A stretch of DNA of 64,000 bases from Natribacillus halophilus. GTDB taxonomy: Bacteria > Bacillota > Bacilli > Bacillales > Marinococcaceae. Below are positions 1 to 9,080 of the stretch, one piece after another. The stretch lies in assembly GCF_900100185.1 (NCBI RefSeq), contig NZ_FNEN01000005.1:1-64000 (forward strand), in the 5' to 3' direction. Each line of letters opens with the position of its first letter. Positions within the stretch are counted from its first letter, which is position 1. Below the pieces are notes generated by a model. That model saw only the letters and a list, made by a program, of their open reading frames with translations, was not told the DNA's origin and did not search any database. A program made the position numbers and the translations under genes.

Positions 1-220
1 CCACCATGTGCGTTTTTTGATTGTTAGCCTGATGGTCTTCAGCCCATCTTAGAAACGTCTCAAAACCTTCAAGGTCGTTGGTGAAATTGATGCGTTTCCC
101 AAACTCGAAACCGCGATCATCAATGGCACGAGCAACATGTTTGTTCTTAGCAATGTCGACGCCAATGATAAGTGTTTCCGGGGTGATTTGAGCGAGCTTT
201 TCATTTTGTGTATAATTCAT
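1..220 (-). CDS. IS110-family transposase, N-terminal part (cut by window start)
   Basis: The reverse strand from 220 encodes a protein beginning MNYTQNEKLAQ and continuing GVDIAKNKHVARAIDD. This is the start of the RuvC-like DEDD domain of IS110-family transposases; the first Asp of GVDIAK is the first catalytic acid. An AGGAGG-type ribosome site lies just before the ATG. Only about 73 residues are in the window, so whether the element is intact cannot be judged. IS110 elements recombine double-stranded DNA guided by a bridge RNA. No terminal repeats are expected for this family. Confidence 0.85.
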   Translation of the reverse strand, partial: MNYTQNEKLAQITPETLIIGVDIAKNKHVARAIDDRGFEFGKRINFTNDLEGFETFLRWAEDHQANNQKTHMV

Positions 221-342
221 GATGAGTCCTCCTTGGTTCCCTAAATTCGAGATTCGATGATCATTCATCGTCTACTCCGCACTATACCAAGGAGGCTCTT
301 TTGTGTTCAAAGCCCAAAATTTCACCTAACAGGAATGCTTTC
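221..342. other. Noncoding left end of the IS110-type element; possible bridge-RNA region
   Basis: The 122 bases between the transposase start and the next stop codon hold no gene. They contain an imperfect inverted repeat, GAGTCCTCCTTGG at 224-236 against CCAAGGAGGCTC at 287-298, with one unpaired base. In IS110 elements of the IS621 type the noncoding stretch before the transposase gene encodes the bridge RNA. Whether this stretch does so is inference. The outer boundary of the element is not visible. Confidence 0.35.
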
Positions 343-1365
343 TTAATCTCTCATCAACAACTTAAACAAAAATGGCAAGACGATAAATATGGACACGACG
401 CGGATGATATGTAAGCTTGCGACAAGCGTCGGTTCAAGTTGCAGCGCCACGGCTGTTGAAGCCATTTCGGCCGCACCGGCCGGGACCGTACTTAAAAGGC
501 TTGTCAAATAGGATAGGGGCGTTAACCAAAAAAACAAGACGGCAATCCCGAGACTGCTTAGTAGGTATAGACCCAGCACTTTCAAACTTGCTGCCCCAAT
601 CGATTTTAACCTCACGACAGTACTGCGCTCAAAACGGACGCCGACCATGGCGCCTATGAACCCTTGCCCTATTCCGGAGATATATGCCGGCACCTCGCCG
701 ATATTGACGACAAATTCACTACCCAGAAATCCAAGTGCAATAGAGAAGATCAAAATACCGCCCGGAAAAGAAATCAGGCGATTCAAAACGTAGGAACCTA
801 CAATAATGACGGCAAAAAAAGAGATCTGTAAACCTGTTGGAAGCAGTTGGGCTGTCGTTTGCACATCCATATTTCCTTCTCCATATATCATCCCTATTCC
901 AAACGGAATAATAAGCACAAACATCGTAATTCGTGCGGTATGAAAAGAAGCAACGATACGTTGATCCGCGCCGTAATCACTGGAAATGGCAATGACTTCC
1001 GAAGCGCCTCCCGGTATCGTGCAAAAAAAGGCTGTGCGCCGATCCAAATTGGTCCAACGATCAAGCAGAATGCCCAGGAAAAGCCCGGTAAGTAACGTTA
1101 ACACCAGCGTTATGAATAACGGCAGCAAATATTGGATTAACTGTTGAAATAGTTCCGGCTCCATCATAAGCCCGATATTGATACCTACCAGCGCCAAGGC
1201 CAGCTGAAAAGGCCACCCCGAAAAATCAAAGGCACGTATAAACAATCCATAAAATATACCTGCCAGTAAACCGCCAAGCAACCAACCGGCCGGAACGCCT
1301 ATAGACGAAAAGGACGCCCCGATAAGCAAAGCTACGGCTAGAAACAAAAGCTTATAGAACCACAT
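343..1365 (-). CDS. AbrB-family integral membrane protein (COG3180, AmoA-like)
   Basis: A 340-residue, very hydrophobic protein with about ten membrane segments. It shows the duplicated pattern of the AbrB/AmoA membrane family: GVPAGWLLGGLLAG near residues 24-37 and the related PGGILIFSIALGFLGS in the second half, plus the PGGASE and PAGAAEM signatures at the end of each half. The family is often mislabelled transcriptional regulator or ammonia monooxygenase; it is a predicted transporter of unknown substrate. It stands alone, with a GTG or ATG start region poorly served by a ribosome site. The function beyond family membership is unknown. Confidence 0.85.
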   Translation of the reverse strand: MWFYKLLFLAVALLIGASFSSIGVPAGWLLGGLLAGIFYGLFIRAFDFSGWPFQLALALVGINIGLMMEPELFQQLIQYLLPLFITLVLTLLTGLFLGILLDRWTNLDRRTAFFCTIPGGASEVIAISSDYGADQRIVASFHTARITMFVLIIPFGIGMIYGEGNMDVQTTAQLLPTGLQISFFAVIIVGSYVLNRLISFPGGILIFSIALGFLGSEFVVNIGEVPAYISGIGQGFIGAMVGVRFERSTVVRLKSIGAASLKVLGLYLLSSLGIAVLFFWLTPLSYLTSLLSTVPAGAAEMASTAVALQLEPTLVASLHIIRVVSIFIVLPFLFKLLMRD

Positions 1366-1447
1366 TATTATACACGGCTTTCTTCATTTTCTGGACCCCC
1401 ACGCGCGAACCCAAATAGGGGGTATTTGTTGACAGTACGCGGAAAAA

Positions 1448-1472
1448 CCGAGGGCACTGTGTATGCCCTCGG
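1448..1472. terminator. Bidirectional intrinsic terminator behind prs
   Basis: Perfect 9-bp stem CCGAGGGCA (1448-1456) with TGCCCTCGG (1464-1472) and a 7-base loop. A-run at 1443-1447 and T-run at 1473-1478 give a U-tract in both directions, so it can stop the reverse-strand prs transcript. The T-run overlaps the prs stop codon. Confidence 0.85.
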
Positions 1473-1476
1473 TTTT

Positions 1477-2427
1477 TTACTCAAACAACGAACTCACTGA
1501 CACCTCGTTATGCACCCGGTGAATCGCTTCTGCTACTAATGGCGCGACTGACAGCGTCGTGATCTTATCGATCATTTTCTCCTCCGGAAGCTCGATCGTG
1601 TTGGTCACGACGAGCTCCCGGATCGGCGAGCCGTCGATGCGGCTGATCGCAGGGCCGGAGAGGACCGGGTGCGTGCAGCAGGCGTAGACGGCGTTGGCGC
1701 CATTTTCGATCAAGGCGTTGGCGGCGGATGTGATCGTGCCCGCGGTATCGATAAGGTCGTCGATGATAATCGCGTTTTTGCCTTCGAATTCGCCGACGAT
1801 GTTCATGACTTCGGCGACGTTCGGGCGGGGGCGGCGTTTATCGATGAAGGCAATGGGAGCGTTCATTTCGTCGGCCATTTTGCGGGCGCGAACGACCCCG
1901 CCGTTATCGGGGGCGACGACGACAACATCTTCCAGTTGTTTTTCCTTAAAATACCCGGCAACGATGGGCACGCCTTGTAGCTGGTCCACGGGAATATCGA
2001 AGAAACCCTGGACTTGCGAGGCGTGCAAGTCCATCGCGATCACGCGCGTCGCCCCAGCGGTTTCCAACAGATTGGCGATCAACTTTGCGGTAATCGGTTC
2101 CCGCGAGCGTGCCTTGCGGTCTTGGCGTGCGTAGCCGTAGTACGGGATCACAACATTGATTTTTTTCGCTGACGCGCGTTTTAAAGCGTCAAGCATGATC
2201 AATAACTCCATGATATGCTCAGAGCCGGGTTGCGACGTGGATTGGATGACATACACTTCACAGCCGCGGACGCTTTCTTCGATGTCCACTTGAATTTCCC
2301 CGTCGCTGAACCTTTTCACGGAGCTTTTTCCGAGTTCGCAGCCAAGGTGTCGGACCACCTCGTTAGTGAGGGCAGGATTGGCATCTAATGTAAAAATCCG
2401 AAATGCATCGTTTAAATGATAGCTCAT
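1477..2427 (-). CDS. prs: Ribose-phosphate pyrophosphokinase
   Basis: Makes PRPP from ribose 5-phosphate and ATP, feeding purine, pyrimidine, His, Trp and NAD synthesis. The protein follows class I bacterial Prs over its whole length (316 residues from the chosen start): FSDGE, the [13 protein letters not shown] flexible loop, the DLHA metal-binding site, and the PRPP loop [10 protein letters not shown]. One difference is PDNGG where Bacillus enzymes usually have PDHGG. I chose the ATG of MSYHLNDAF at 2427 because it matches the family start; a TTG at 2454 in the same frame overlaps the stop of the preceding gene. Bacillaceae usually have prs beside glmU, so this copy next to a dehydrogenase is likely a paralogue. 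Confidence 0.93.
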   Translation of the reverse strand: MSYHLNDAFRIFTLDANPALTNEVVRHLGCELGKSSVKRFSDGEIQVDIEESVRGCEVYVIQSTSQPGSEHIMELLIMLDALKRASAKKINVVIPYYGYARQDRKARSREPITAKLIANLLETAGATRVIAMDLHASQVQGFFDIPVDQLQGVPIVAGYFKEKQLEDVVVVAPDNGGVVRARKMADEMNAPIAFIDKRRPRPNVAEVMNIVGEFEGKNAIIIDDLIDTAGTITSAANALIENGANAVYACCTHPVLSGPAISRIDGSPIRELVVTNTIELPEEKMIDKITTLSVAPLVAEAIHRVHNEVSVSSLFE

Positions 2428-2450
2428 CGTATTCTCGCCAACTTTCATTA

Positions 2451-3413
2451 TCAATGATTAACCGCGGTCACGGCTTCTTTTCCGTCAAGGACCGCGATAA
2501 GATTATCGACGGCCAAATGGGCCATGGCAAGTCTCGTCTTTACCGTCGCGCTGCCAATGTGCGGCAATGCCGTTACATTCGATAGCGTTAAAAGCGGATG
2601 ATCGGCTGGGAGAGGCTCCTGTTCGTATACATCGAGCCCGGCGCCCCAAATCTCATTATTGGCGAGCGCGTGGTAGAGAGCATCCTCATCGACGATCCCT
2701 CCCCGGGAAGCATTAATCAAAATGGCACGCTTCTTCATTAAAGCAAGTTCCCGTTGTCCGATCAAGTGATGACTTTCTGAACTATAGGGCAAAAGCAGCA
2801 TGACGAAGTCGGATTTCTGCAATAACGTATCCTGTTCTTCGTAATGAATACCCAACGCTGACTCTTTCTCCGGTTTTCTCGTCCGGCTGTGGTACAACAC
2901 ATTCATTTTAAAACCGTGAGTTCGCTGCACGACGGCTTCCCCTATTCTACCGAGGCCAATAATACCGAGTGTGGCGCCGAACACGTCCTGCCCCGTAAAC
3001 TGCAGCGGCGACCAAGCTCCCCATTCCCCTTTGCGAAGAATATCCGACGTTTCCGGTAAGCGCCGCGCCGAAGCCATGAGTAACGCGAACGCAAGGTCAG
3101 CGGTCGTTTCCGTAAGTACATCAGGCGTATTCGTGACGGTGATGCCTCTGGCGGTCGCGGCTTCGACATCGATATTGTTATGTCCGACAGCCATGTTTGC
3201 AACAACCTGCAATTTTTCCCCTGCCTCTAACACTTCTTCATCCATCTGTTCCGTAATCATGCAAAAAACACCGTCGACATCCTTGATTTCTTCCAGCAAC
3301 GTCTCCCGGGGGACCGGTTCGTCCTCGTATTCCCACGAGCGCACATCGAAGTGCTCGGACAATCGGCTCTCCACTTCTTCCGGGAGCTTCCGGGTCACAT
3401 AAATTTTCGCCAA
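2451..3413 (-). CDS. D-2-hydroxyacid dehydrogenase (glyoxylate/hydroxypyruvate reductase type)
   Basis: NAD(P)-dependent reductase of 2-oxoacids in the D-isomer-specific 2-hydroxyacid dehydrogenase family, closest in look to D-glycerate dehydrogenase/GyaR. Seen: the nucleotide loop GLGRIGEAV, the Arg region [14 protein letters not shown], the catalytic Glu in DVYEQEPL, and the catalytic His in [12 protein letters not shown] start at 3413 ([13 protein letters not shown]) is preferred because GGGAGG lies seven bases before it and it fits the family; an ATG further upstream lacks a site. It runs into prs with a few bases between stop and the prs start, so the two are probably one transcript. The exact substrate is not decided by sequence. 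Confidence 0.88.
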   Translation of the reverse strand: MAKIYVTRKLPEEVESRLSEHFDVRSWEYEDEPVPRETLLEEIKDVDGVFCMITEQMDEEVLEAGEKLQVVANMAVGHNNIDVEAATARGITVTNTPDVLTETTADLAFALLMASARRLPETSDILRKGEWGAWSPLQFTGQDVFGATLGIIGLGRIGEAVVQRTHGFKMNVLYHSRTRKPEKESALGIHYEEQDTLLQKSDFVMLLLPYSSESHHLIGQRELALMKKRAILINASRGGIVDEDALYHALANNEIWGAGLDVYEQEPLPADHPLLTLSNVTALPHIGSATVKTRLAMAHLAVDNLIAVLDGKEAVTAVNH

Positions 3414-3503
3414 TAATCTCCCTCCCATGACATTTCTATTTTTAATTATAGCACTCATCTGCCAACGGTTTCATGTTATGCTATATTTTAAGGAGGCGTT
3501 TAT

Positions 3504-4262
3504 ATGAAATTAAATAACAAAGTTGCCGTCGTTACCGGTGCAGGATCGGGAATGGGACGAGCCATTGCGGAGAGATTTGCCAGCGAAGGGGCAAAAGTCG
3601 TCGTCTCGGACATGAATATGGAAACAGCTGAAGAAACGGTTACAAGTATCGTTTCCGCAGATGGCATAGCCATCCCCGTCAAAGCGGATATTACCGAGGA
3701 ATCAGACGTGGAAAGAATGATCATTGCAGCGATCGAACATTACGGTTCTCTCGATATTCTCGTCAACAACGCGGGCATGATGGACAACATGATGCCCGCC
3801 GGTGAAATAACCGATGACCTTTGGAATAAGGTTCTCGATGTCAATGTAACCGGTATGATGCGTACGACCCGAAAAGCCCTGCCGATTTTTCTGGAAAAGA
3901 AAGCAGGTGTGATCATCAACACGGCATCTTCCGCCAGCCTTCGGGGCTCCCGCGCCGGTTTGGCATACACCGCCTCGAAACACGCCGTCGCGGGCATGAC
4001 GAAGAACGTAGGTTTCCAATATGCAGAGGAAGGTATCCGTTGTAACGCCATCGCTCCCGGCGGGGTGGAGACGAACATCGGTACGACGATGAGCGAACCG
4101 AATGCATTCGGCCTTGAGCGGGCGATGTCGGCTACAGATAACAATCCGCGTACCGGCAAGCCCGAGGAAGTCGCAAGCATCGCGCTTTTCCTTGCTTCCG
4201 AAGATGCCAGTTTCGTGAATGGCGATATCATTACGGCTGACGCCGGATTGTTGGCATACTGA
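3504..4262 (+). CDS. SDR-family NAD(P)-dependent oxidoreductase
   Basis: Classical short-chain dehydrogenase of 252 residues. Seen: cofactor loop TGAGSGMGRA (residues 11-20), NNAG near 87-90, catalytic Ser region, YTASK with the Tyr/Lys pair, and the C-terminal NGDIITADAG typical of the glucose 1-dehydrogenase/3-oxoacyl-reductase subgroup. An AAGGAGG lies 7 bases before the ATG. The substrate cannot be told from sequence. It is followed by a DJ-1/PfpI protein on the same strand, a pairing that suggests a general detoxification or stress role (inference). Confidence 0.9.
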   Translation: MKLNNKVAVVTGAGSGMGRAIAERFASEGAKVVVSDMNMETAEETVTSIVSADGIAIPVKADITEESDVERMIIAAIEHYGSLDILVNNAGMMDNMMPAGEITDDLWNKVLDVNVTGMMRTTRKALPIFLEKKAGVIINTASSASLRGSRAGLAYTASKHAVAGMTKNVGFQYAEEGIRCNAIAPGGVETNIGTTMSEPNAFGLERAMSATDNNPRTGKPEEVASIALFLASEDASFVNGDIITADAGLLAY

Positions 4263-4326
4263 CGTTTAACATTCACTTCTCCGGGGAATATCTTCTCACG
4301 AAACCATACGCAAGGAGCGATCCATT

Positions 4327-4998
4327 TTGACTGATAATAAAAGAATCCTTATGGTCGTGACGAACGGCCAGGAAATGAGCAACGGACATTATGCCGGTAT
4401 TTGGTTATCGGAATTCGCCGAGCCATATGAAGAATTGCGGGCCAACGGTTATGAAGTCAGCGTCGTCAGCCCGGAGGGCGGCGAATCCCGCATCGATAAC
4501 AACAGCCTGGAAGATGGCGAAATTCCTGCCGGCTGGAGAGAAATTGCCGACCTATTGCGAAACACGGAAGCGATCGACACCGTCAATGCCGAGGATTATG
4601 ACGGGATATTCTTGCCTGGCGGACATGGCACGATGTTTGATTTTCCCGAGAATGCCAAACTTCGTTCCCTGCTGGGTAATTTTGCGGAAGACGGCAAATC
4701 GATCGGCGCCGTTTGCCACGGACCCGCCGGTTTTGTCGGCGCCACCCTCAATGACGGCACGCCAATCGTGAAGGATAAAACGATCACAGCCTTTACTGAT
4801 TCTGAAGAACGGGGCGTCCAACTGGAAAACGAAGTCCCTTTCATGTTGGAAAGTAAATTGCGTGAACTGGGCGCTTCTTTCGTGGCCGCAGACGACTGGG
4901 CGGAAAACACCCAGGCCGACGGCAAGCTCGTCACCGGCCAAAACCCGCAATCTTCCGTGAGTGTCGCGCGGCAACTGGTAAACACATTAGAAGGTTAA
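4327..4998 (+). CDS. DJ-1/PfpI-family (type 1 glutamine amidotransferase-like) protein
   Basis: A 223-residue single-domain protein of the DJ-1/PfpI superfamily, in the Hsp31-like branch. The nucleophile elbow is AVCHGPAGF with the catalytic Cys, the supporting acidic residue lies in the FLPGGHGTMFD segment, and the C-terminal VTGQNPQSS is typical of this branch. Members act as glyoxalase III or chaperones against carbonyl damage. The start is a TTG with AAGGAGCG ahead of it. The gene ends in a clear terminator. Confidence 0.88.
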   Translation: MTDNKRILMVVTNGQEMSNGHYAGIWLSEFAEPYEELRANGYEVSVVSPEGGESRIDNNSLEDGEIPAGWREIADLLRNTEAIDTVNAEDYDGIFLPGGHGTMFDFPENAKLRSLLGNFAEDGKSIGAVCHGPAGFVGATLNDGTPIVKDKTITAFTDSEERGVQLENEVPFMLESKLRELGASFVAADDWAENTQADGKLVTGQNPQSSVSVARQLVNTLEG

Positions 4999-5005
4999 GT
5001 CCCGG

Positions 5006-5034
5006 GCATGTATTCTATTGAATACATGCTTTTT
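5006..5034 (+). terminator. Intrinsic terminator after the DJ-1/PfpI gene
   Basis: Stem GCATGTATTC (5006-5015) with GAATACATGC (5020-5029), a TATT loop and a T5 run. A perfect 10-bp stem directly after the stop codon. Confidence 0.85.
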
Positions 5035-5101
5035 ATGTTTACTCGGATGCCCTCAAGGGAAAAATAAACCAGACATTTGCACGACATTGGGGGTATGCCG
5101 G

Positions 5102-5695
5102 ATGTTCGACTTATTTGACCTCCTGCGATTGTTGGTATCGGCCTTTTTTATTTTACCCATCGTTTCCGTGATCCGCGAAACGGGGTACTTTTTTGTGGCC
5201 ACCCTTTTGGGCGCAACGAATAAACATATCACAATCGGTGCCGGGCCTGTTCTATTTTATCTTCCTTCCATAGAAGTTCGTTGGTATTTTTTCATGACCA
5301 GCTGGATCAGTTATGATGAAATCCGGCCGGATCACAAGTTTTGGCACATTTTGATCTATGCTTCTCCCATGATTAGCAATATTATTGTTGCTTTGATTGT
5401 CAATTCATTGCTCGGTGCCGAGGTTTTAGGCGGAGAAATCTTTTGGAATACGTTTTTATTTTATACCTTTTATTTCGTTCTTTTTGACGCCTTGCCGGTC
5501 TATCAACCCAATGGAGAACCGACGAACGGGCGGGCGATTTATGATGTGATCCGCCATAACCATTGGCATACATCAGAACGTAGGTATGACGACCCAGAGC
5601 ACCCCGCCGCCCGGACGAAAGAGCAGGAAGAGACGATCAAAAACAGTGAAAAGGATATGAAACAACGGGAAGGTTCTCGGGACAGGAATCAATGA
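5102..5695 (+). CDS. Membrane protein resembling an inactive M50 (site-2 protease) fold
   Basis: A 197-residue protein (start at the ATG of MFDLFDLLRLL, GGGGGT ahead) with about four membrane segments and a charged cytoplasmic tail. I see four landmarks of M50 intramembrane metalloproteases in the right order: RETGYFFVATLLGA at 25-38 in place of HExGHxxxAxxxG, GAGPVLF at 46-52 in place of GxGP, ASPMISN at 87-93 in place of AGPLAN, and FDALPVYQPNGEPTNGR at 128-144 in place of NLLPIPPLDGGR. The metal-binding His residues and the Asp are all replaced, so no protease activity is expected. The role is unknown. It may be a substrate-binding pseudo-enzyme (inference). Confidence 0.55.
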   Translation: MFDLFDLLRLLVSAFFILPIVSVIRETGYFFVATLLGATNKHITIGAGPVLFYLPSIEVRWYFFMTSWISYDEIRPDHKFWHILIYASPMISNIIVALIVNSLLGAEVLGGEIFWNTFLFYTFYFVLFDALPVYQPNGEPTNGRAIYDVIRHNHWHTSERRYDDPEHPAARTKEQEETIKNSEKDMKQREGSRDRNQ

Positions 5696-5772
5696 TAAGG
5701 GGTTGATTCTTAGCTTCATGTCGCTTACAATCGCCCCTTTAATGGTTTAAAGTAATTGAGGAGGAGCATACG

Positions 5773-7149
5773 TTGGAAAATAAGGCAACCTTGAAAGGCT
5801 CGCTGTTCGTTTTATTGATCGTGATCGCAATTCTCGCTATAAGTATTCTGTATTATGAAGCCCCTCCCCATATCCCGATTCTCATCAGCGCAGTCGTCGT
5901 TACCGTTTACGGCTTTATTCTTGGATATCGCTGGGACGATATGGAAAAAGGCATTGTAAGCGGGGTCGCGAAGGGAATCGCGCCTATTCTTATTCTCAGT
6001 TTAATCGGAATGCTCATCGGCGTCTGGGTATTGAACGGCACCGTGCAGACGATAACCTATTACGGTCTGCAACTTCTCTCCCCTTCCACTTTTCTCGTCT
6101 CTTCTGTCGTCATCACAGCGATCGTGGCGATCATGACCGGGAGTTCATTAAGCGCGATGGGGACGATCGGGGTCTCGCTCATGGGAGTCGCTTACGGTAT
6201 GGATGTGGCACCGGCGATGGCCGCGGGGGCGATTGTAAGCGGGGCGATCTTCGGCGACAAACTCTCGCCCCTCTCGGATACGACGAACCTCGCTGCGGCT
6301 ACGGCAAAAACCGATATTTTTGAGCATATTCGCCATATGCTATGGACGACCATTCCGGCGCTCATCATCTCTTTAGTCATTTTTGGCATTATCGGGCTTG
6401 TGACCACGCAGGGGACTGCTGACACGGGACAGATCAATGACATGATGCAAGTGTTGCAATCCGAATTTGCCATCAGCATCATTACGCTTTTATCGCCCCT
6501 GCTCATTATTATTTTGGCCGTGAGGAGGTTTAGACCGATCCCTTCCTTGGCTCTGGGACTTGTCGTCGCTGCCTTAACGACCTTTGTGACAGCCCCTGGG
6601 GCTACACCCGGCGATATTATGGGAGCAGCCTACACCGGTTACACCGCCCAAACCGGCTTTGAAGCCATTGACGATCTTCTGTCCTTAGGCGGTCTGGAAG
6701 ACATGTTTTTCGGTATATCCCTCATTATTATCGCCCTCGCTTTCGGCGGGATCATCCAGGGGATCGGCATGACCGCAGCCTTGATTAATGGATTGCAGGC
6801 ATTACTCAGGAGCCGCGGCAATACGATTGCTTCCACGTTGGCCTCTTGTTTTGGCGTCAACGTCGTTACCGGGGAACAATATCTGTCGATTATTCTGCCC
6901 GGCCAGATGTATGAAGACGCGTACAAAAACCATAACCTTCATCCGAAAAACTTAAGCCGGACGATCGAAGACGGCGGCACTATATTGCACCCCCTGATCC
7001 CGTGGGGCGTTATCGGCGCCTTCGTCATGACAACATTGAACGTGGGGATGGACTATGTATTCTTCGTGTTTCTTAGCTTAGTGACGCCGTTTATCGCGCT
7101 CTTTTATGCGTATACCGGGTGGACGCTTAGGAAAATGGATGAAGAATAG
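5773..7149 (+). CDS. nhaC: NhaC-family Na+/H+ antiporter
   Basis: A 458-residue carrier with about eleven to twelve membrane segments. The signature GAIFGDKLSPLSDTTNLAA (around 156-174) and the conserved GVNVVTGEQYLSI, plus HPLIPWG near the C-terminus, place it in the NhaC family. It exchanges internal Na+ for external H+, which fits an alkaliphile or halophile. Related NhaC-like proteins exchange malate/lactate or tyramine/tyrosine, so ion use is not proven. The start is TTG with GAGGAG ahead. It converges on the acyl-CoA synthetase gene across a shared terminator. Confidence 0.88.
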   Translation: MENKATLKGSLFVLLIVIAILAISILYYEAPPHIPILISAVVVTVYGFILGYRWDDMEKGIVSGVAKGIAPILILSLIGMLIGVWVLNGTVQTITYYGLQLLSPSTFLVSSVVITAIVAIMTGSSLSAMGTIGVSLMGVAYGMDVAPAMAAGAIVSGAIFGDKLSPLSDTTNLAAATAKTDIFEHIRHMLWTTIPALIISLVIFGIIGLVTTQGTADTGQINDMMQVLQSEFAISIITLLSPLLIIILAVRRFRPIPSLALGLVVAALTTFVTAPGATPGDIMGAAYTGYTAQTGFEAIDDLLSLGGLEDMFFGISLIIIALAFGGIIQGIGMTAALINGLQALLRSRGNTIASTLASCFGVNVVTGEQYLSIILPGQMYEDAYKNHNLHPKNLSRTIEDGGTILHPLIPWGVIGAFVMTTLNVGMDYVFFVFLSLVTPFIALFYAYTGWTLRKMDEE

Positions 7150-7173
7150 GCAACCGCTCACAGCGGTTGCCTA
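7147..7173. terminator. Bidirectional terminator between convergent genes
   Basis: Perfect 12-bp stem TAGGCAACCGCT (7147-7158) with AGCGGTTGCCTA (7162-7173) and a CAC loop. It overlaps the nhaC stop codon and ends two bases before the stop of the convergent ligase gene. The T-rich run after it is interrupted (TTCATTTGTTTT). Confidence 0.8.
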
Positions 7174-7174
7174 T

Positions 7175-8764
7175 TCATTTGTTTTCATACCGATCGCGGA
7201 GCGTGCGTTTGAGTATTTTTCCACTTGGATTTTTTGGAAGCTCTTCTATTAAATCAACGTACTTGGGCACCTTGAATTTGGATAGATGGCCTCTGCAAAA
7301 TTCCAGGATGTGCTCATTTGTTAGCGTTTCACCTGCTTTTGGCACGACGATCGCCGTCACCGCTTCGATCCAATACGGATCGGGGGTGCTGATCACGGCT
7401 ACCTCTGACACGCCATCCAATTGATAGATCGTCTCCTCTACTTCTCTACTTGAAACGTTCACGCCACCGGTGTTGATCATATCTTTTTTACGGTCAATGA
7501 TCGTCATATACCCTTCCTCGTCCATGACGCCCAGGTCGCCACTGTGGAACCAGCCATTTCGAAACACTTCAGCCGTTTGGCCGGGATCATGAAGATACCC
7601 TGTCATCGCATGTGGGGAGCGATGGACGATTTCACCGACTTCCCCAGGGGATACTTCTACATCATGGTCATCGACGATTTTCGTCTGTACATTGAGAGCG
7701 GGAACACCGGCTGAACCAAGCTTGCGTAATTGATCTTCGGGCTGTAGAGCCGTAGCGAGGGGAGCCACTTCCGTTTGACCATAAAAATTCCAGAACTGGG
7801 CATTAGGCAATCGTTCCGCAAGTTCTTTTAAAACTTCCCGAGGCATAATGGCCGCTCCGTAATAGCATTTTTCCAATGTGGACAAATCACGTTTGTCGAA
7901 ATCAGGATGGCGGAGCATTGAAATCCAGACTGTTGGCGGGCAAAACAGCTGTGTAGCCTTGTTTTTCTCAATCGTTTCCAAAATAAGTTCAGGACTGGCC
8001 GCACCGAGGATAATCCCGCCGGAGCCGACATATATGGCGGGACCGAGAAAAACATGAAGCTGGGCGCTATGGTAGAAGGGCATCGCGTGAATCGCGATAT
8101 CTCGACTTTCCATGTTCCCGTCAATGATGCAGCTCACATACTCACTAATAATACTTTTATGGGAGAGCATGACCCCTTTTGGTTTTGACTCGGTGCCACT
8201 CGTATAAAGCACTTGGGCAAGGTCATCGTTGTCAATCTCTGCATCGATGAATGCTTTGGACTGGGTGCTGCGCGCTTCTTGCAGCGTTGCCCAGGGTTGC
8301 AGGCGTTCATCTGAAGTCGCGGAAGTATCCATCAAATAACGATGCTTGATGTCCAGGCTGTCTGCCGACTGATCCAGCACGGGGGCAAATTCTTCAGATG
8401 CAATGAAGCCACTCACTTCGGCGTGCTCCAAAATATACTGCACATCCTCGCCGGAGAGCATATAATTGATGGGGATCATCACCGCACCGATGCGGGCTAA
8501 GGCAAACTCAGCCACGACAAAATCAAGGCTGTTTCTGGACATGAGTCCGATCATATCACTTTTTTGCATACCGTCTGCCACAAAGGCACGGGCGGTTTGA
8601 TTGACGAAATCATCCAGTTCGGCATAGGTTAGTTGTTGTTCATTGTAAGCGATTGCAAATTTATTCGGGAAACGCTCCCTCGTTCTCGCCAACAAATCCC
8701 CGAGCGTTTGCCGTCTTGCCCGTTGTAACGTCTTGTTTAGTTGGTTGCTTGTTTCCGTTCTCAC
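7175..8764 (-). CDS. AMP-forming acyl-CoA synthetase
   Basis: An adenylate-forming enzyme of 529 residues that activates a carboxylic acid with ATP and joins it to CoA. Seen: the P-loop-like YTSGTESKPKGVMLSH, the FYGQTE motif, the hinge region WFHSGDLGVMDEEGY, and the C-terminal catalytic Lys in NPSGKILKRTLR. The length and layout fit medium- or long-chain fatty acid CoA ligases. The GTG start has GGAGAGG before it. It is a single gene and the chain length of its substrate is not visible. Confidence 0.9.
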   Translation of the reverse strand: MRTETSNQLNKTLQRARRQTLGDLLARTRERFPNKFAIAYNEQQLTYAELDDFVNQTARAFVADGMQKSDMIGLMSRNSLDFVVAEFALARIGAVMIPINYMLSGEDVQYILEHAEVSGFIASEEFAPVLDQSADSLDIKHRYLMDTSATSDERLQPWATLQEARSTQSKAFIDAEIDNDDLAQVLYTSGTESKPKGVMLSHKSIISEYVSCIIDGNMESRDIAIHAMPFYHSAQLHVFLGPAIYVGSGGIILGAASPELILETIEKNKATQLFCPPTVWISMLRHPDFDKRDLSTLEKCYYGAAIMPREVLKELAERLPNAQFWNFYGQTEVAPLATALQPEDQLRKLGSAGVPALNVQTKIVDDHDVEVSPGEVGEIVHRSPHAMTGYLHDPGQTAEVFRNGWFHSGDLGVMDEEGYMTIIDRKKDMINTGGVNVSSREVEETIYQLDGVSEVAVISTPDPYWIEAVTAIVVPKAGETLTNEHILEFCRGHLSKFKVPKYVDLIEELPKNPSGKILKRTLRDRYENK

Positions 8765-8859
8765 GTCCTCACCTCTCCATCATTTGATACTATTAGTTTA
8801 ATTCAGAAAATAGATAGATTCAACGATGATCGTGAAATTTGTGTATAGAGCATTCATTC

Positions 8860-8998
8860 GGACAAAATAGAGGGCTGAACTGCAAAAATTGTCCATATGG
8901 GAGCCTCATACGGACAAAACCGGGATCAATCGACCAAGCATTGTCCGAAAGAGGCGTTCATATGGACAAAACGAGTGCGCAAGCGGTAAAAATTGTCC
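8860..8998. repeat. Intergenic array of paired GGACAAAA/TTGTCC cores, 52-bp period
   Basis: GGACAAAA starts at 8860, 8912 and 8964; TTGTCC starts at 8889, 8941 and 8993. Both spacings are exactly 52 bases and the offset between the two cores is 29 bases in all three units. The cores are inverted copies of each other, so each TTGTCC can pair with the next GGACAA. Sequence between the cores is mostly not conserved, apart from a TTCATAT/CTCATAC stretch before each GGAC. The array lies about 80 bases behind the stop of the gntP-type gene and holds no plausible gene. Confidence 0.75.
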
Positions 8999-9080
8999 GA
9001 AAAAGCGTCCAGTGTCCGAACTGGCAAACGCTACTAGAGCTCAATATAAATTTTCCCCATGGCTGATAAAATCGCTGGCC

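Noticed and set aside
343..1365. AbrB transition-state transcription regulator
   Set aside because: The protein is almost entirely membrane segments; only the family name is shared with the DNA-binding AbrB.
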